The notes under the pieces were generated by a model, which had not been told where the DNA came from, did not search any database, and saw only the letters and a list, made by a program, of their open reading frames with translations. A program made the position numbers and the translations under genes. From NCBI GenBank assembly GCA_964371785.1, contig CAYJOL010000005.1, positions 320,709 through 384,708 of the forward strand: a stretch of DNA of 64,000 nucleotides, written 5' to 3'. Every line of letters begins with the position of its first letter. Positions within the stretch are counted from its first letter, which is position 1. Source of the stretch: CAVQCT01 sp964371785 (GTDB lineage Bacteria; Zixibacteria; MSB-5A5; GN15; FEB-12). Shown here in pieces: positions 28,140 through 38,052 of the stretch.

Positions 28140-29363
28140 TTATTTTAGATTTAGAAGATGTCCCAGTTTGTCACGTTTGGTTTCAAGGTAAGCGATATTA
28201 TAACTCGTGGGGGCAATCTGTATCGGCACACGTTCCACGATTTCAAGGCCGTACCCTCGAAGGCCGATAACCTTTTTGGGATTGTTGGTGAGTAAGCGGA
28301 TCGAGGTGAGGCCGAGATCGACAAGGATCTGGGCGCCAATACCGTAGTCGCGAAGGTCCGCACCAAACCCAAGCTCCTCATTAGCCTCCACGGTATCGTG
28401 TCCTTCTTCCTGTAACTTATAAGCCAGTATCTTGTTGGCCAGACCGATCCCCCGTCCCTCCTGGCGCATATAGAGAATAACTCCGGTCCCTTCCTGCTCC
28501 ACCATTTCCATTGCTTTATGCAGTTGGTTGCCGCAGTCGCACCGACTTGAGCCGAAGACGTCGCCCGTGAGACACTGAGAGTGCACTCTCACCAGGACAT
28601 TTTCCTTGCCGATAATATCGCCTTTTACCAGGGCAAGATGGTGATGGTCATCGGTATCTGAGCGGTACAAATGAAGTTTGAATTCGCCGAACTCAGTGGG
28701 AAGATTTACGACCGTGATTTTATGCACCAGTTTCTCGGTTTTGTGCCGATAGGCGATCAAATCGCGGACTGTAATTATCTTGAGGTTATGTTCGCGGGCA
28801 AATTCCATCAGGCGAGGCACGCGTTTCATGGAACCATCGTCATCCATAATCTCGCACAGCACTCCCATCGGTCTGAGCCCGGCCAGCCGGCTCAGGTCCA
28901 CCGATGCCTCGGTATGACCAGCCCGCGTGAGTACGCCGCCATTTAGCGCCTGGATCGGGAAGACATGTCCCGGGCGGGCGAGGTCCTCGGGAACCGATGC
29001 CTGATCGACAATCGTCTTAATCGTCACCGCTCTATCATGGGCGGAAATCCCGGTCGTCGTATTCTTAACTGCATCGACCGACACGGTGAACCGCGTCCCC
29101 AGTTTGGCGGTGTTGTTTTCAACCATGGGATGAAGGCGCAGCTGACCGATACGGTCCTGGGTCAAGCAGACACAAATAAGCCCGCGACCATGCATAGCAA
29201 AGAAGTTAATCGTCTCCGGTGTTACCTTTTCAGCCGCCATGACGAGGTCTCCCTCGTTTTCGCGATCCTCGTCATCGACAACAACAATAAACTTGCCGGC
29301 CTTGATATCTTCGATCGCTTCCGGTATCGTGTTGAATGTATATTCTTTGCCCATTGTCACCAT
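28140..29363 (-). CDS. ribBA: Bifunctional 3,4-DHBP synthase/GTP cyclohydrolase II
   Basis: A 407-residue fusion. Residues 1-205 are RibB (VVDDEDRENEGDLVMAAE acidic metal loop; RAGHTEASVDLSRLAG), making dihydroxybutanone phosphate from ribulose 5-phosphate. Residues 206-407 are RibA: zinc-binding CLTGDVFGSSRCDCGNQL, then MRQEGRGIGLANKI and GFGADLRDYGIGAQIL, opening GTP to the pyrimidine precursor. The start overlaps ribE by seven bases. Confidence 0.97.
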   Translation of the reverse strand: MVTMGKEYTFNTIPEAIEDIKAGKFIVVVDDEDRENEGDLVMAAEKVTPETINFFAMHGRGLICVCLTQDRIGQLRLHPMVENNTAKLGTRFTVSVDAVKNTTTGISAHDRAVTIKTIVDQASVPEDLARPGHVFPIQALNGGVLTRAGHTEASVDLSRLAGLRPMGVLCEIMDDDGSMKRVPRLMEFAREHNLKIITVRDLIAYRHKTEKLVHKITVVNLPTEFGEFKLHLYRSDTDDHHHLALVKGDIIGKENVLVRVHSQCLTGDVFGSSRCDCGNQLHKAMEMVEQEGTGVILYMRQEGRGIGLANKILAYKLQEEGHDTVEANEELGFGADLRDYGIGAQILVDLGLTSIRLLTNNPKKVIGLRGYGLEIVERVPIQIAPTSYNIAYLETKRDKLGHLLNLK

Positions 29364-29992
29364 CCACTTTCAGTCAATTTTTCTCTTGTCAGACTGTGCT
29401 TCCCGGAAGTACCAGCCGCTTTGAGAATGTATTTTCCAATTATATCGAATTCCAAGTTTACCGCCTGACCTTCGCGCATCTTGCCAACACTGGTCGCTCC
29501 CGCCGTGTGCGGAATGATATTGACCGAGAGGCGGCCATGCGCTACGGAATTCACCGTCAATGAAATGCCGTTGACCGCGATTGAGCCTTTTTCAATTACG
29601 AGGTTCTCAAATTCCTGATTAAAAGAAACAACAAGTTCGACTGACTCACCTACAGCTCGAACGCGTTCCAGTCTGCCAACGGAGTCAACGTGACCACTGA
29701 CCATATGTCCCCCGAGGCGCTCGCCAAGTCTGACCGCCCGCTCCAAATTGATGCGATCGCCGGTCTGATACCTGTTCAGGATGGTTCGGGCTGCGGTTTC
29801 CTGTGATGCTTCCACAACGAATTCCTTCGAAGATGATGAGATGACTGTCAGACAGGCGCCGTCACAGGCGACTGACTCGCCGACCTTGAGTTCGCCGGCC
29901 ATCTGAGGGGCTTCAATGGTAAGCACTTGATAATTTCCGCGACGAGTAATCCGACGGAGGGTGCCAAGCGACTCTATTAATCCTGTAAACAT
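29357..29992 (-). CDS. ribE: Riboflavin synthase alpha chain
   Basis: A 211-residue enzyme with two lumazine-binding repeats: MFTGLIESLGTLRRI at the start of repeat one and MVSGHVDSVGRLERV at the start of repeat two, each with the KVGESVACDGACLTV/EKGSIAVNGISLTV strand. It dismutates two lumazines to riboflavin. Four bases after ribD, overlapping ribBA. Confidence 0.96.
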   Translation of the reverse strand: MFTGLIESLGTLRRITRRGNYQVLTIEAPQMAGELKVGESVACDGACLTVISSSSKEFVVEASQETAARTILNRYQTGDRINLERAVRLGERLGGHMVSGHVDSVGRLERVRAVGESVELVVSFNQEFENLVIEKGSIAVNGISLTVNSVAHGRLSVNIIPHTAGATSVGKMREGQAVNLEFDIIGKYILKAAGTSGKHSLTREKLTESGW

Positions 29993-29996
29993 CTCA

Positions 29997-31097
29997 TCAT
30001 TTCCTGACTGGGTAACCTATGAACACCATGTCTGAGCCGCTCTGAAAAAAACGGACATCACTGAATTCAATCGCCCTGGAGATTTTTGAGATCTTCAGGT
30101 CGCCCACGGCACTGACACCCTCACCTACTATTTTGGGCGCCATGATGACCACACACTTATCTACCAGGCCCGCCTTCAAAAACGAAGTGGCCAGTCTGCT
30201 ACCACCTTCGACCAGGATCGTCCTGAGCCCAAAGTCATTTGCCTTGCCCAAAAAATCGTGCAGATCAATCTGTCCGCGGATGTCGGACCGGACCTGCCAC
30301 AGGACCAGGTTCCGATTGGATTTCGCACGTGTGATGCGTGTCATACCATTTTTGGAAGTGGCTACGATCGTTTTCAAATCGGCGTTGGACTTAAGCAGCT
30401 TAGATGAGGCAGGAATGTTGCCGGATCCTGTAACTACAATCCGGTAGGGACTTGAACCATTTACAAAGCGAACGTTCAGCGATGGATTGTCGGCTGAAAG
30501 CGTTCCACTGCCAATCACCACCGCGTCTACTTCGGCCCGGAGTCTGTGACCGAGTTTTCGCGACTGTTCGCTGGAGATCCACTTGGAATCGCCTCCGCTT
30601 GTCGCGATTCGGCCATCTAACGTCTGGGCAGTCTTGAGAATTACGTACGGTCGATGCAACTTGTAGTAACCCATATAAGCATCATTAAGACGTGCGGCTT
30701 CCTGCTTCATGACACCGGATGTCACCTCGATTCCAGCCTGCCGCAGCTGTCGAATCCCTTTGCCATTGACAACCGGATTCGGATCCTTGAGAGGTATCAC
30801 AACTTTCGAAATACCGGATTCGATAATCGCCTGGGTGCACGGGCCGGTTCGACCAACATGACAGCATGGCTCCAGCGTGACATAGAGTGTGGCACCCTGT
30901 GTCTTGCCGCGGGCGCTCCTAATTGCCGCGACCTCGGCATGGTCGCGCCCGACCATTCGATGATACCCTTCGCCGACAATTTTCCCATGGTTGACAATCA
31001 CGGCACCCACCATTGGATTCGGCGAGGTCTTCCCGCGTCCGCGTTCCGCCAATTCAAGGGCGCGCTTCATGTAAGTCAACTCAGCCGAATCAGTCAT
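29997..31097 (-). CDS. ribD: Bifunctional riboflavin deaminase/reductase
   Basis: A 366-residue two-domain enzyme. The deaminase half has the zinc site HAEVAAI (H53, E55) and PCCHVGRTGPC (C78, C87). The reductase half begins near residue 150 (RPYVILKTAQTLDGRIA, SRKLGHRLRAEVDAVVIGSGTL) and ends with GGSRLATSFL. It converts the GTP-derived pyrimidine through steps two and three. It is the first gene after the FMN riboswitch. The ATG directly follows seven T residues of the riboswitch terminator, and no ordinary ribosome site is visible. Confidence 0.95.
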   Translation of the reverse strand: MTDSAELTYMKRALELAERGRGKTSPNPMVGAVIVNHGKIVGEGYHRMVGRDHAEVAAIRSARGKTQGATLYVTLEPCCHVGRTGPCTQAIIESGISKVVIPLKDPNPVVNGKGIRQLRQAGIEVTSGVMKQEAARLNDAYMGYYKLHRPYVILKTAQTLDGRIATSGGDSKWISSEQSRKLGHRLRAEVDAVVIGSGTLSADNPSLNVRFVNGSSPYRIVVTGSGNIPASSKLLKSNADLKTIVATSKNGMTRITRAKSNRNLVLWQVRSDIRGQIDLHDFLGKANDFGLRTILVEGGSRLATSFLKAGLVDKCVVIMAPKIVGEGVSAVGDLKISKISRAIEFSDVRFFQSGSDMVFIGYPVRK

Positions 31098-31122
31098 AAA
31101 AAAACCCAGAGGTTAATCCGGG
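31098..31122 (-). terminator. Terminator hairpin of the FMN riboswitch expression platform
   Basis: On the reverse strand, CCCGGA-TTAACC-TCTGGG forms a six-pair stem with one G-U pair, followed at once by seven T residues and then the ribD ATG. It lies about 45 bases after the aptamer, so FMN binding could end transcription here. Confidence 0.6.
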
Positions 31123-31167
31123 GCATAGACATAAGGCACAACACTACAGTCGTAGGTGTACACTTCT

Positions 31168-31282
31168 GGATCTTCTCTCATCCGGACTGTACCGTCGGCG
31201 CCTGAATTTCACAGACTCAACCGGGAATCCCGGGTCGCGGGCTGTCACCGCCGGTCGAGGAATTACGCCTCGCCCCGAAGAT
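31168..31282 (-). ncRNA. FMN riboswitch (RFN element)
   Basis: The reverse strand carries the conserved RFN landmarks in order: GGGGCGAGGCGTAATTCCTCG, ACCGGCGGT, AGCCCGCGA, a variable arm, GTGAAATTCAGG, CGCCGACGGTACAGTCCGGATG and GAGAAGATCC. The element lies directly upstream of ribD and should shut down the riboflavin operon when FMN is plentiful. Confidence 0.96.
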
Positions 31283-31296
31283 TATATTTGCTGTAC

Positions 31297-31324
31297 ATTA
31301 TACTAATGGCAGGGGAAAAGGCAA
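31297..31324 (-). promoter_or_regulatory. Predicted sigma-70-type promoter of the riboflavin operon
   Basis: Reverse strand TTGCCT (31319-31324), 16-base spacer, then a perfect TATAAT (31297-31302). Transcription would start near 31290, just ahead of the aptamer. Confidence 0.6.
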
Positions 31325-31425
31325 ATGGTTTTTTTGCCAAACTTTATTGAATTACAACGGGTTCACAAACAGGAGCATATTTGTCTCTTGAGGCAAGACC
31401 GCAGGAACCGCCAGGAAAGGTCAGG

Positions 31426-33567
31426 TCAGGTTTCGACCACAAGATCGCTGATAAGCGCTTTAATGTCTTTTAGATGGAACGGTTTGGGCAGAATCGCCCT
31501 GATGCCTTTCAGGGCAACTTCGTCCTGGTCCAGCTGTGTTCCCCAGCCGGTTATCATCGCGATCGGCATCTGCGGATTACTCTCGTGAACCTGGCCGGCC
31601 AAATCCAGTCCGGACATTCCGGGCATGCCTAGGTCCGTTATCATCAGATCAAACTTGCCGTCCTGACATTCCTTGAGAGCGACATACCCATCCTCACAGG
31701 CGGTAATCTGATGACCGTCGATAGCCAGCATATCGCTCAGCACTTCGCGAATTTGCTCGTCATCGTCGACCAGGAGAATTCTCAGCCGCCCCATTTTTCC
31801 GACCTTGCGAGTGACATCGGAGTCTTCATCACGACTGCCAAGCTTCGGAATACTCAATTTGAAAGTAGTGCCGTTGATCTCATCGGACGCCAGCTCAGCC
31901 TTTCCGCCGTGTCTTACGATGATACCGTGCACAATCGCCAGCCCCATACCGGAGCCGTGAGTGCCCTTGGTAGTGAAAAACGGATAGAAAATCTTTTTTC
32001 GGATGTTCTCCGGAATTACCGGCCCTTTATTGGTAACGCAGAGCGTGAAATACTTCCGTTCTTCGGCCAGCACTACCTCAACGGTCGATTCATTTCTGGC
32101 AAACTCAACCGCGTTTTCGACCAGTTTCTCCAGCACCAAAGTGATGTCTTCGCGCGCTCCTTCGATAGTTGCATCCGCCACGTAACTTTTGATGCTGACG
32201 CTTACATTTTTGGGTGTTGAAGTCTTCTTCCAGGCAAGTTCGGGGTTTGCGAAATAATCTTTCACGGCTTCCATCAGGTTGATCTTCTGAAGTTTCTTGT
32301 TCTTGGCGCTGGTGGTGAATTCCTGAATTCTGCGTATTGTTTCTGCCCCTTCAAGGACCTGGGATTCGATCTTATTGAGGTCAGTTATGATAGCGGCATC
32401 CTTCACTTTCAGTTTCATAAGCTGGATGCGCCCCACTACTCCACCAATCATGTTATTGAAATCGTGAGCGACACCGGACGTCATATCAGCCAGAGCAGCC
32501 AGACTCTCCAGATTGGCGAGTTGCCGAGAGGACTTCTTCAACAGTTGATTCGCCTTCGTGAGATTCTTCAGCAGCAGGGCATCTTTCAATATGATTTGAG
32601 AAAATAGACTGTAAATTGAAAGAAGCTCCCGGTCGTTCTGGGAAAGTGGCCGCGGCGCGGTAGACCAGATGGCCAGTACGAATTTGACCGCACTATCAAA
32701 ACACAACGGGCACAGATAGACATAACTGTACGGCTCTACAAACGATGCCGTGACGTGTTTCCAGTTGCCTCGTCCGGAGTCGGTCTTCTCAATCTCGGAA
32801 CAAAAGAGAGAAAGTTCACCTCCAAGCATTGCTACCAGTCCTTCGTGGTTCGCTTCCCTCGGTGACCCTGCTTCAACTCTGAATGCCTGCTGTGATTCGG
32901 CTTGAACCATCAGGGTGTATTGACACAAAGGCGCGGCTTTTTTCACGAAGCTCGACAACTCGCTGACAAGGTCCTCGAGTCGGTAATCATTGACTGAGAG
33001 TTCGAACATAGCTATCAATTCCGACAGCCGGATTGAGTAATCTGTCAGAATTTGAATCTCTTCGGTCCCGGTCATGGTTTCCTTCAGCAGATTCAGGGCG
33101 GTGTCGATAACCGAGGATTTGTTCTCATCCAGGGCCGGCTGAGTGCCATCATCGCTCCAGTAAGCGACGATCATAGAGCGAAGATTATCTCCGTCGTAAC
33201 ACGGACACGGAAGACATACCCTGAAGTCATGCTGGGCCGCGAATTTGTCAGGCGGTTCTACTCTGTCAGGGCGATCTCCACCCAAGAGCAGATATGACCG
33301 CTCGATTCTTCCGCCATGGCTTCCGGCGTCCCGCCAATGATTCTCAAGTTCGGTAAGTTCCGTAATCGCCGATGTTGACTGGTTGCGGAAAGCCAGTGGT
33401 ACGAGATTCTCATAGTCGGGCTTACGGTAAAACACCGCAACAAAGTCAGCCCGGAGCGCTCTGGCTACCATGTGGGCGATTTCCTCGACCTGAGTGATCA
33501 GCGATGTCATTTTGCCGCTCTTGCGGCTATGAAGGTAATTCTTTATGAGGAAAGTCGATTCCGACAT
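31426..33567 (-). CDS. Hybrid sensor histidine kinase with C-terminal receiver
   Basis: A 713-residue cytoplasmic protein: two GAF-like regions (about residues 20-170 and 190-330), a short coiled coil, a HisKA-type dimerisation helix with SGVAHDFNNMIGG (His368), an ATPase domain with N box VENAVEFARN and G boxes ending GSGMGLAIVHGI, and a receiver domain with acidic LVDDDEQ and phospho-acceptor Asp645 in ITDLGMPG. All catalytic motifs are present. It is the last gene of a three-gene reverse operon with two related sensors; nine bases separate it from its neighbour. No output domain beyond the receiver, so phosphotransfer to another protein is expected. Confidence 0.9.
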   Translation of the reverse strand: MSESTFLIKNYLHSRKSGKMTSLITQVEEIAHMVARALRADFVAVFYRKPDYENLVPLAFRNQSTSAITELTELENHWRDAGSHGGRIERSYLLLGGDRPDRVEPPDKFAAQHDFRVCLPCPCYDGDNLRSMIVAYWSDDGTQPALDENKSSVIDTALNLLKETMTGTEEIQILTDYSIRLSELIAMFELSVNDYRLEDLVSELSSFVKKAAPLCQYTLMVQAESQQAFRVEAGSPREANHEGLVAMLGGELSLFCSEIEKTDSGRGNWKHVTASFVEPYSYVYLCPLCFDSAVKFVLAIWSTAPRPLSQNDRELLSIYSLFSQIILKDALLLKNLTKANQLLKKSSRQLANLESLAALADMTSGVAHDFNNMIGGVVGRIQLMKLKVKDAAIITDLNKIESQVLEGAETIRRIQEFTTSAKNKKLQKINLMEAVKDYFANPELAWKKTSTPKNVSVSIKSYVADATIEGAREDITLVLEKLVENAVEFARNESTVEVVLAEERKYFTLCVTNKGPVIPENIRKKIFYPFFTTKGTHGSGMGLAIVHGIIVRHGGKAELASDEINGTTFKLSIPKLGSRDEDSDVTRKVGKMGRLRILLVDDDEQIREVLSDMLAIDGHQITACEDGYVALKECQDGKFDLMITDLGMPGMSGLDLAGQVHESNPQMPIAMITGWGTQLDQDEVALKGIRAILPKPFHLKDIKALISDLVVET

Positions 33568-33576
33568 ACGGCCCTC

Positions 33577-35721
33577 TTATAATTTTTTCGCCTTGCTTTC
33601 GCACCAGTCCAACTGCTTCGGCAGCTGAGTCACCGGTTTCGCGATTTCAATCTCTAACAATTTGTTGTCGATCTTTGAGCCGACGACTACCGCTCCGCCT
33701 ATTGTAACTTTGGCCTGATCGGTATCGGTGCATGTAACGGTATGGCCGGCAAACGTCTTCAGAAGGAAATCCTCCACGTCGATGTGTGGAGTAATCTTCA
33801 GGTCGTAACGAATCACCAGGCTGTCTCTGACCGCATCGCATCGAATGCAGAAACACATTTCACCTGAGCATACGGCCTGTTCCATGATCGCAAGAACGAC
33901 CGGGAACACGACATCGTACACGTCTCTCAGGGCAAAGGAAAAATCGAGAATTGGCGACGCGTGGGTCTGAAACTCAAGCGTGACATTCTTGGTGTCACGA
34001 ATCTGACGCGCATATCCCTGGGTCAGCAGGGCCAGCCTATGAAGCAGGTCCTGGGCCGATATCGAACTGGCAAGCCTTTCTTTCGTCAGCAAACTCAGTT
34101 CTCGCAGGATGGTCAAGTACTCGGTGGCAAGATCCCCCGCGTTCATCAGTCGCTCGATTCCCTTGAGTACTTCATCATCCCCGAGTTTCACGTCTTCGGA
34201 CCTCAGATCCTGAGCAAGTATTTCCGCCTGACCGCATATTACAGACATCTGGCTAAGCACATCGTGAAAGTATCCCCCGGAAAGCTTCGCCGCTGTCTCG
34301 AACCGGCTCAAAAGCAAAGCATGCTGGCCGGAGTCCACAATCTGACCGGGAACGGCGACCAATTGACGTCCGCGGCGATATTTCTGATAGTGTCGCACGA
34401 ACTGCGCAACCCGGGTAAGAAAGTCCTTCAGATTGCAGAGGTACTCACCTTCAAGCGGCGTCCCGATTGCGAGTATATCGGGCTCCTGGCCCTCTTCATC
34501 AGGAATAGCGAAGTATATCTCTGATTTAACGTTGTCGAGGTAATACGTCTTCGCGAATTCAATATCGGTGATCTGCTCCGCGACCTTACGGAGGCAAAAT
34601 GAACGATCTTTTCTCAGGGCATCGCGAACCAGGCCGGGTATCATATCCGGGCCAACTCGGTCCACGCTTAATTTATCTTCATGTCGTGCCCGTACGATAT
34701 AACCGGTTTTTCCCTTTTCGATCAGCATTAATCGCGACATCGAAAGTTGACCCGCCAAAATCGAGAACAACTGGGGCAAAAGTTCTTCCGGCGGAATCGA
34801 GCGCGCGGTGGAATCGACAAATTCGCCATAGAGATTCAGAATGTCACCCGTGCGCACGAACTGGCTATCCGCCAATCCCGAGGCATAGCGGGCAAGGTCC
34901 AGAACCTGCCGAAGATCCGTGTACGAGATGTCGCCGCCTACAATCATCGTCACGATGTAATCGGTATGCTCAGAGCCGGATCCGGGGTGTACGAACCTGA
35001 ATTGTGGCGGCGCCGCAAGAAGTACCGGATGCGGCGGTACAAGATCGGCGGGAGTGAAAAAATACCGCTGCCGGATCATGTTCTGCCATTGCTGAGCGGT
35101 TGCGATTTTGAGTTCCCCAGCCAGCTGATCAAATTTCCCCAGGTCTCCCGAGACCAAACGCAGGGTGTACACACCATCGTGATTGTAATAGAGCCCGGCA
35201 CAGCTCCCCTCGCATGTCTGTGTCAGCAGATTCAGGAAGCGGAGAGCAAATGACTCGAAAGTACTTTCCGGTTGAAGCAGGGTTTTGATAAATACATCCA
35301 CCGAATCGAACGCCGAGCGTTCCAGATTGAACTGGAAAGTCTCAAGGCTCCCCAAAATGATCTCCTGTGCGTCGGATGAAAGGTGCAGCGGACGTTCTGA
35401 CCGATTTACAATCACGCCGCGAATTTTTCCTTTCATGAGCACCGGATACAGCGAGAGCCCATCGATCTCGATCGGTTCATGACTCAGACAGATCTGCGCT
35501 GGATTATTCCCCGCGACAATCAAATTCTGGCGAACTGAAAATATCTGCTCCAGAGGGATGTATAGCCAGGAATCCTCAAAGGTATCGGTTTTGTCGAGGG
35601 ATACCCGGCGAAACATCTGCCGAAGTCCGGCGGAAACATAGAGCTCGGCGAATTCGGGCAAAACGACATTTTGCAGATCGCCTCTCAGCACACCAATTTC
35701 ATGCGTTGTCAGTAGTCTCAT
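33577..35721 (-). CDS. GAF-containing kinase-like sensor without a recognisable ATPase
   Basis: A 714-residue soluble protein. Several regions look like GAF folds (about residues 40-140, 150-290, 300-440). A helix with LSGGYFHDVLSQMSVICGQAEIL (His486) resembles a HisKA dimerisation helix of the HDFNN/HELNN kind, but in the 200 residues that follow I find no N, G1 or G2 box. It may be a degenerate kinase that dimerises with, or is phosphorylated by, the complete kinase encoded nine bases downstream. Signal unknown. Confidence 0.6.
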   Translation of the reverse strand: MRLLTTHEIGVLRGDLQNVVLPEFAELYVSAGLRQMFRRVSLDKTDTFEDSWLYIPLEQIFSVRQNLIVAGNNPAQICLSHEPIEIDGLSLYPVLMKGKIRGVIVNRSERPLHLSSDAQEIILGSLETFQFNLERSAFDSVDVFIKTLLQPESTFESFALRFLNLLTQTCEGSCAGLYYNHDGVYTLRLVSGDLGKFDQLAGELKIATAQQWQNMIRQRYFFTPADLVPPHPVLLAAPPQFRFVHPGSGSEHTDYIVTMIVGGDISYTDLRQVLDLARYASGLADSQFVRTGDILNLYGEFVDSTARSIPPEELLPQLFSILAGQLSMSRLMLIEKGKTGYIVRARHEDKLSVDRVGPDMIPGLVRDALRKDRSFCLRKVAEQITDIEFAKTYYLDNVKSEIYFAIPDEEGQEPDILAIGTPLEGEYLCNLKDFLTRVAQFVRHYQKYRRGRQLVAVPGQIVDSGQHALLLSRFETAAKLSGGYFHDVLSQMSVICGQAEILAQDLRSEDVKLGDDEVLKGIERLMNAGDLATEYLTILRELSLLTKERLASSISAQDLLHRLALLTQGYARQIRDTKNVTLEFQTHASPILDFSFALRDVYDVVFPVVLAIMEQAVCSGEMCFCIRCDAVRDSLVIRYDLKITPHIDVEDFLLKTFAGHTVTCTDTDQAKVTIGGAVVVGSKIDNKLLEIEIAKPVTQLPKQLDWCESKAKKL

Positions 35722-35748
35722 GGTAGTTCAGTGTCCTGCTATGCACTA

Positions 35749-37782
35749 TTATGGCGTAACGTAGTCGGTCAACCGCCTCACAGAGCGATCGATGATCGAT
35801 AGACATTTCTCCATACTTTCGGTGATGGAACTGCTGTTCTTTTCCCTTAGGAATTCGACCGAACCGACAATACCCGCCAGTGAAGATCTGATCCTGTTGC
35901 GGATATCCGCGTCGGTCAGCACTATCTGATCGTGATAGTTATCTTTTCTTTCCTGCCGCACCTGGACGACCGAGGAGTGCAATCGAAGGCCGAGTACGGC
36001 GGATACAAGTTGAACAGTTCGTAGAGCGTCAGCCGATGATTCAGCTTTCTGCATGAATTCCGGGTTGGCTACCATAATCGCTCCGATCACCTTACTCCGG
36101 AGCGCTATCGGAACAATCAGACCGGTCTGCATCTCGTCAGTAAATATCTGTTTTGCTTCGACCGGGCTGATCGTGAGCTCGGGATCCCGCTGATTGACCA
36201 GCACCGGGCGACCGGTCTCCAACAATTTTGTCGTGCAGGGCATCAACGAGAGTATCAACGAACCGTTCTCCGGTATAACATCCTGTGAAGCTCTGGCTGT
36301 ATACAAAGCCAGCGAGTTCACAAATCCACCATCAGCGTCGAGCGTCACGATTCTCACCGCGTCTGCCCTCAATTCACGCCCAAGAAACTCCGAGGCCGAA
36401 ATTGACAATTCACCGAGCGGGATGGTAGTGCCGGCGGCAAGTAGAAATTTCTCAATTCTGGCAAGCCGCATTTTCTCTGTCGCTATCTGCCGTCCGGCGG
36501 CCTCCCGCGAGATCGCCTCTGAGAATAGATCGGGGAGCAAGCCGGCGTAAGCGAGAACTTCCGGTCTTCTCTGTGTCGCGAGATCAGCGCGAATGAGCAG
36601 GATCGCCTTCGTTGCGCCACAATTTCGAATTGAGACCAGAATCCCGGACCCTATGTGGGCAAGACCGAGAATCCGGTAGTCCTGGAGGTCAGGATGTTGA
36701 TCAATGTCGAGCACGGCAACTTTCCGCTCTGCCAATGTCTTCTCGAGCAGGCTCCATTCGTTCGGGGCGGTCAGATTCTTTTCACTGAGCATCGCAAGAT
36801 TCTCGCCGATAGTGTGGCGCTCCATTGTGCCATCGTCGAATGACACATTCAACTGAACACTTTCAAAAACGAAGCGGTCACGAAGTTGCTCCGTCAGCGT
36901 CTGCAACGCGGACCTCATGTCGTCGCTTTTCTGGAGACTATCGGATGTTTCTTTGCGCCACTGCTCAAGTTGTTGTGCGAACTGCTTTGTCGAACGGTGC
37001 AGATCAAGGGCTAACCGGTCCGAGATAATGTCGGCTGCAAGCTTGAGATTCGCCCGGTCCTCATCGTTAAATTCACTTGTCTTACTGGTCCACAGAAGAA
37101 ATAATGCTGCGAGCTTTGATTCAACCAGAACGGGAATCACCTCGTCCGGACCGGATGATTCGTTCCGGCACGATGAAATAAGTAAAGATGCTTTCAAGCA
37201 CCCGCTTCCGGCCGCTTCCTTCAGTTTCGGAACATCGATGTGTACGTGCGCAAGATTCTCATCCAGATCTCCGGTCGCGGATACTCCATCAACAAATGAG
37301 GCGACTCCAGTCGTCTGTGAAATGACGTACACGCATCCCTGGCGCAGTTTGTAGTCCGTCACCATGTAATCAAGTGTCTTGCGAAGTATTATCGGTATCC
37401 GTGATTCGATTCGAAGGAACTGTTTCACCTTCCGAATGAGCTCCAGCCGCTGAAGTCGCTCGGTATTCTGCTGTCGATTTGCTCTTGCGATTGGTAACCA
37501 TGCGGCGACCCCTGATACCAGGAGGATCGAACCGGTGACGTTGAGTGTCCAATAGACGAGTTCGAAGAACAACGGTTCGCTGAGAAACGGCAGGCTCACC
37601 AGTATCGATCTCTGGTAGTAGATGCGAAGCAGAGATGCGAGATTAAGGATCACCAGCCCCACCGTGATATTGCGATAGCTCTCTCTGTCAGCCTCAATCA
37701 AATGTTTTCTGAGTACCGCAACTGCCGCCAGCGATAAGAGTAAAAATATTGCTGCCGCAAAATCATGGACTGGCATGCGCAA
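35749..37782 (-). CDS. Membrane-anchored GAF sensor with truncated DHp-like end
   Basis: A 677-residue protein with three or four N-terminal membrane helices (first FLLLSLAAVAVL, last TLNVTGSILLVSGVAAWL), followed by three GAF-like regions up to about residue 600. The protein stops after a helix pair RNRIRSSLAGIVGSVEFLRE...CLSIIDRSVRRL, which has the shape of a HisKA hairpin but an Arg/Ile where the His should be, and no ATPase domain. It is the first gene of the three-gene sensor operon. Its likely role is to sense at the membrane and pass the state to the downstream kinase by association; this is inference. Confidence 0.6.
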   Translation of the reverse strand: MRMPVHDFAAAIFLLLSLAAVAVLRKHLIEADRESYRNITVGLVILNLASLLRIYYQRSILVSLPFLSEPLFFELVYWTLNVTGSILLVSGVAAWLPIARANRQQNTERLQRLELIRKVKQFLRIESRIPIILRKTLDYMVTDYKLRQGCVYVISQTTGVASFVDGVSATGDLDENLAHVHIDVPKLKEAAGSGCLKASLLISSCRNESSGPDEVIPVLVESKLAALFLLWTSKTSEFNDEDRANLKLAADIISDRLALDLHRSTKQFAQQLEQWRKETSDSLQKSDDMRSALQTLTEQLRDRFVFESVQLNVSFDDGTMERHTIGENLAMLSEKNLTAPNEWSLLEKTLAERKVAVLDIDQHPDLQDYRILGLAHIGSGILVSIRNCGATKAILLIRADLATQRRPEVLAYAGLLPDLFSEAISREAAGRQIATEKMRLARIEKFLLAAGTTIPLGELSISASEFLGRELRADAVRIVTLDADGGFVNSLALYTARASQDVIPENGSLILSLMPCTTKLLETGRPVLVNQRDPELTISPVEAKQIFTDEMQTGLIVPIALRSKVIGAIMVANPEFMQKAESSADALRTVQLVSAVLGLRLHSSVVQVRQERKDNYHDQIVLTDADIRNRIRSSLAGIVGSVEFLREKNSSSITESMEKCLSIIDRSVRRLTDYVTP

Positions 37783-38052
37783 TCTCCCTGTCAGGTGCTA
37801 AGTTATTACCGTTGCGATAATTATCGGCGGATTCCGCAAAAGACTTAGTCTGCTCCGGCTGATTGGCTGGCTCCGATACTCTGTTGGCGGACGACTACAT
37901 TAATGACCGGAATGATAGCCAACCAGTACCAGCCATGATTCTGCAACAATTTGCCGAACAATCACTTACGGCGACTTTCACCTGTCGGCATTGAGGTTGC
38001 TGCAAACTGGGTCTTAGACATGAGCAACTGCAACTCCGCACAGGGAGGAACT

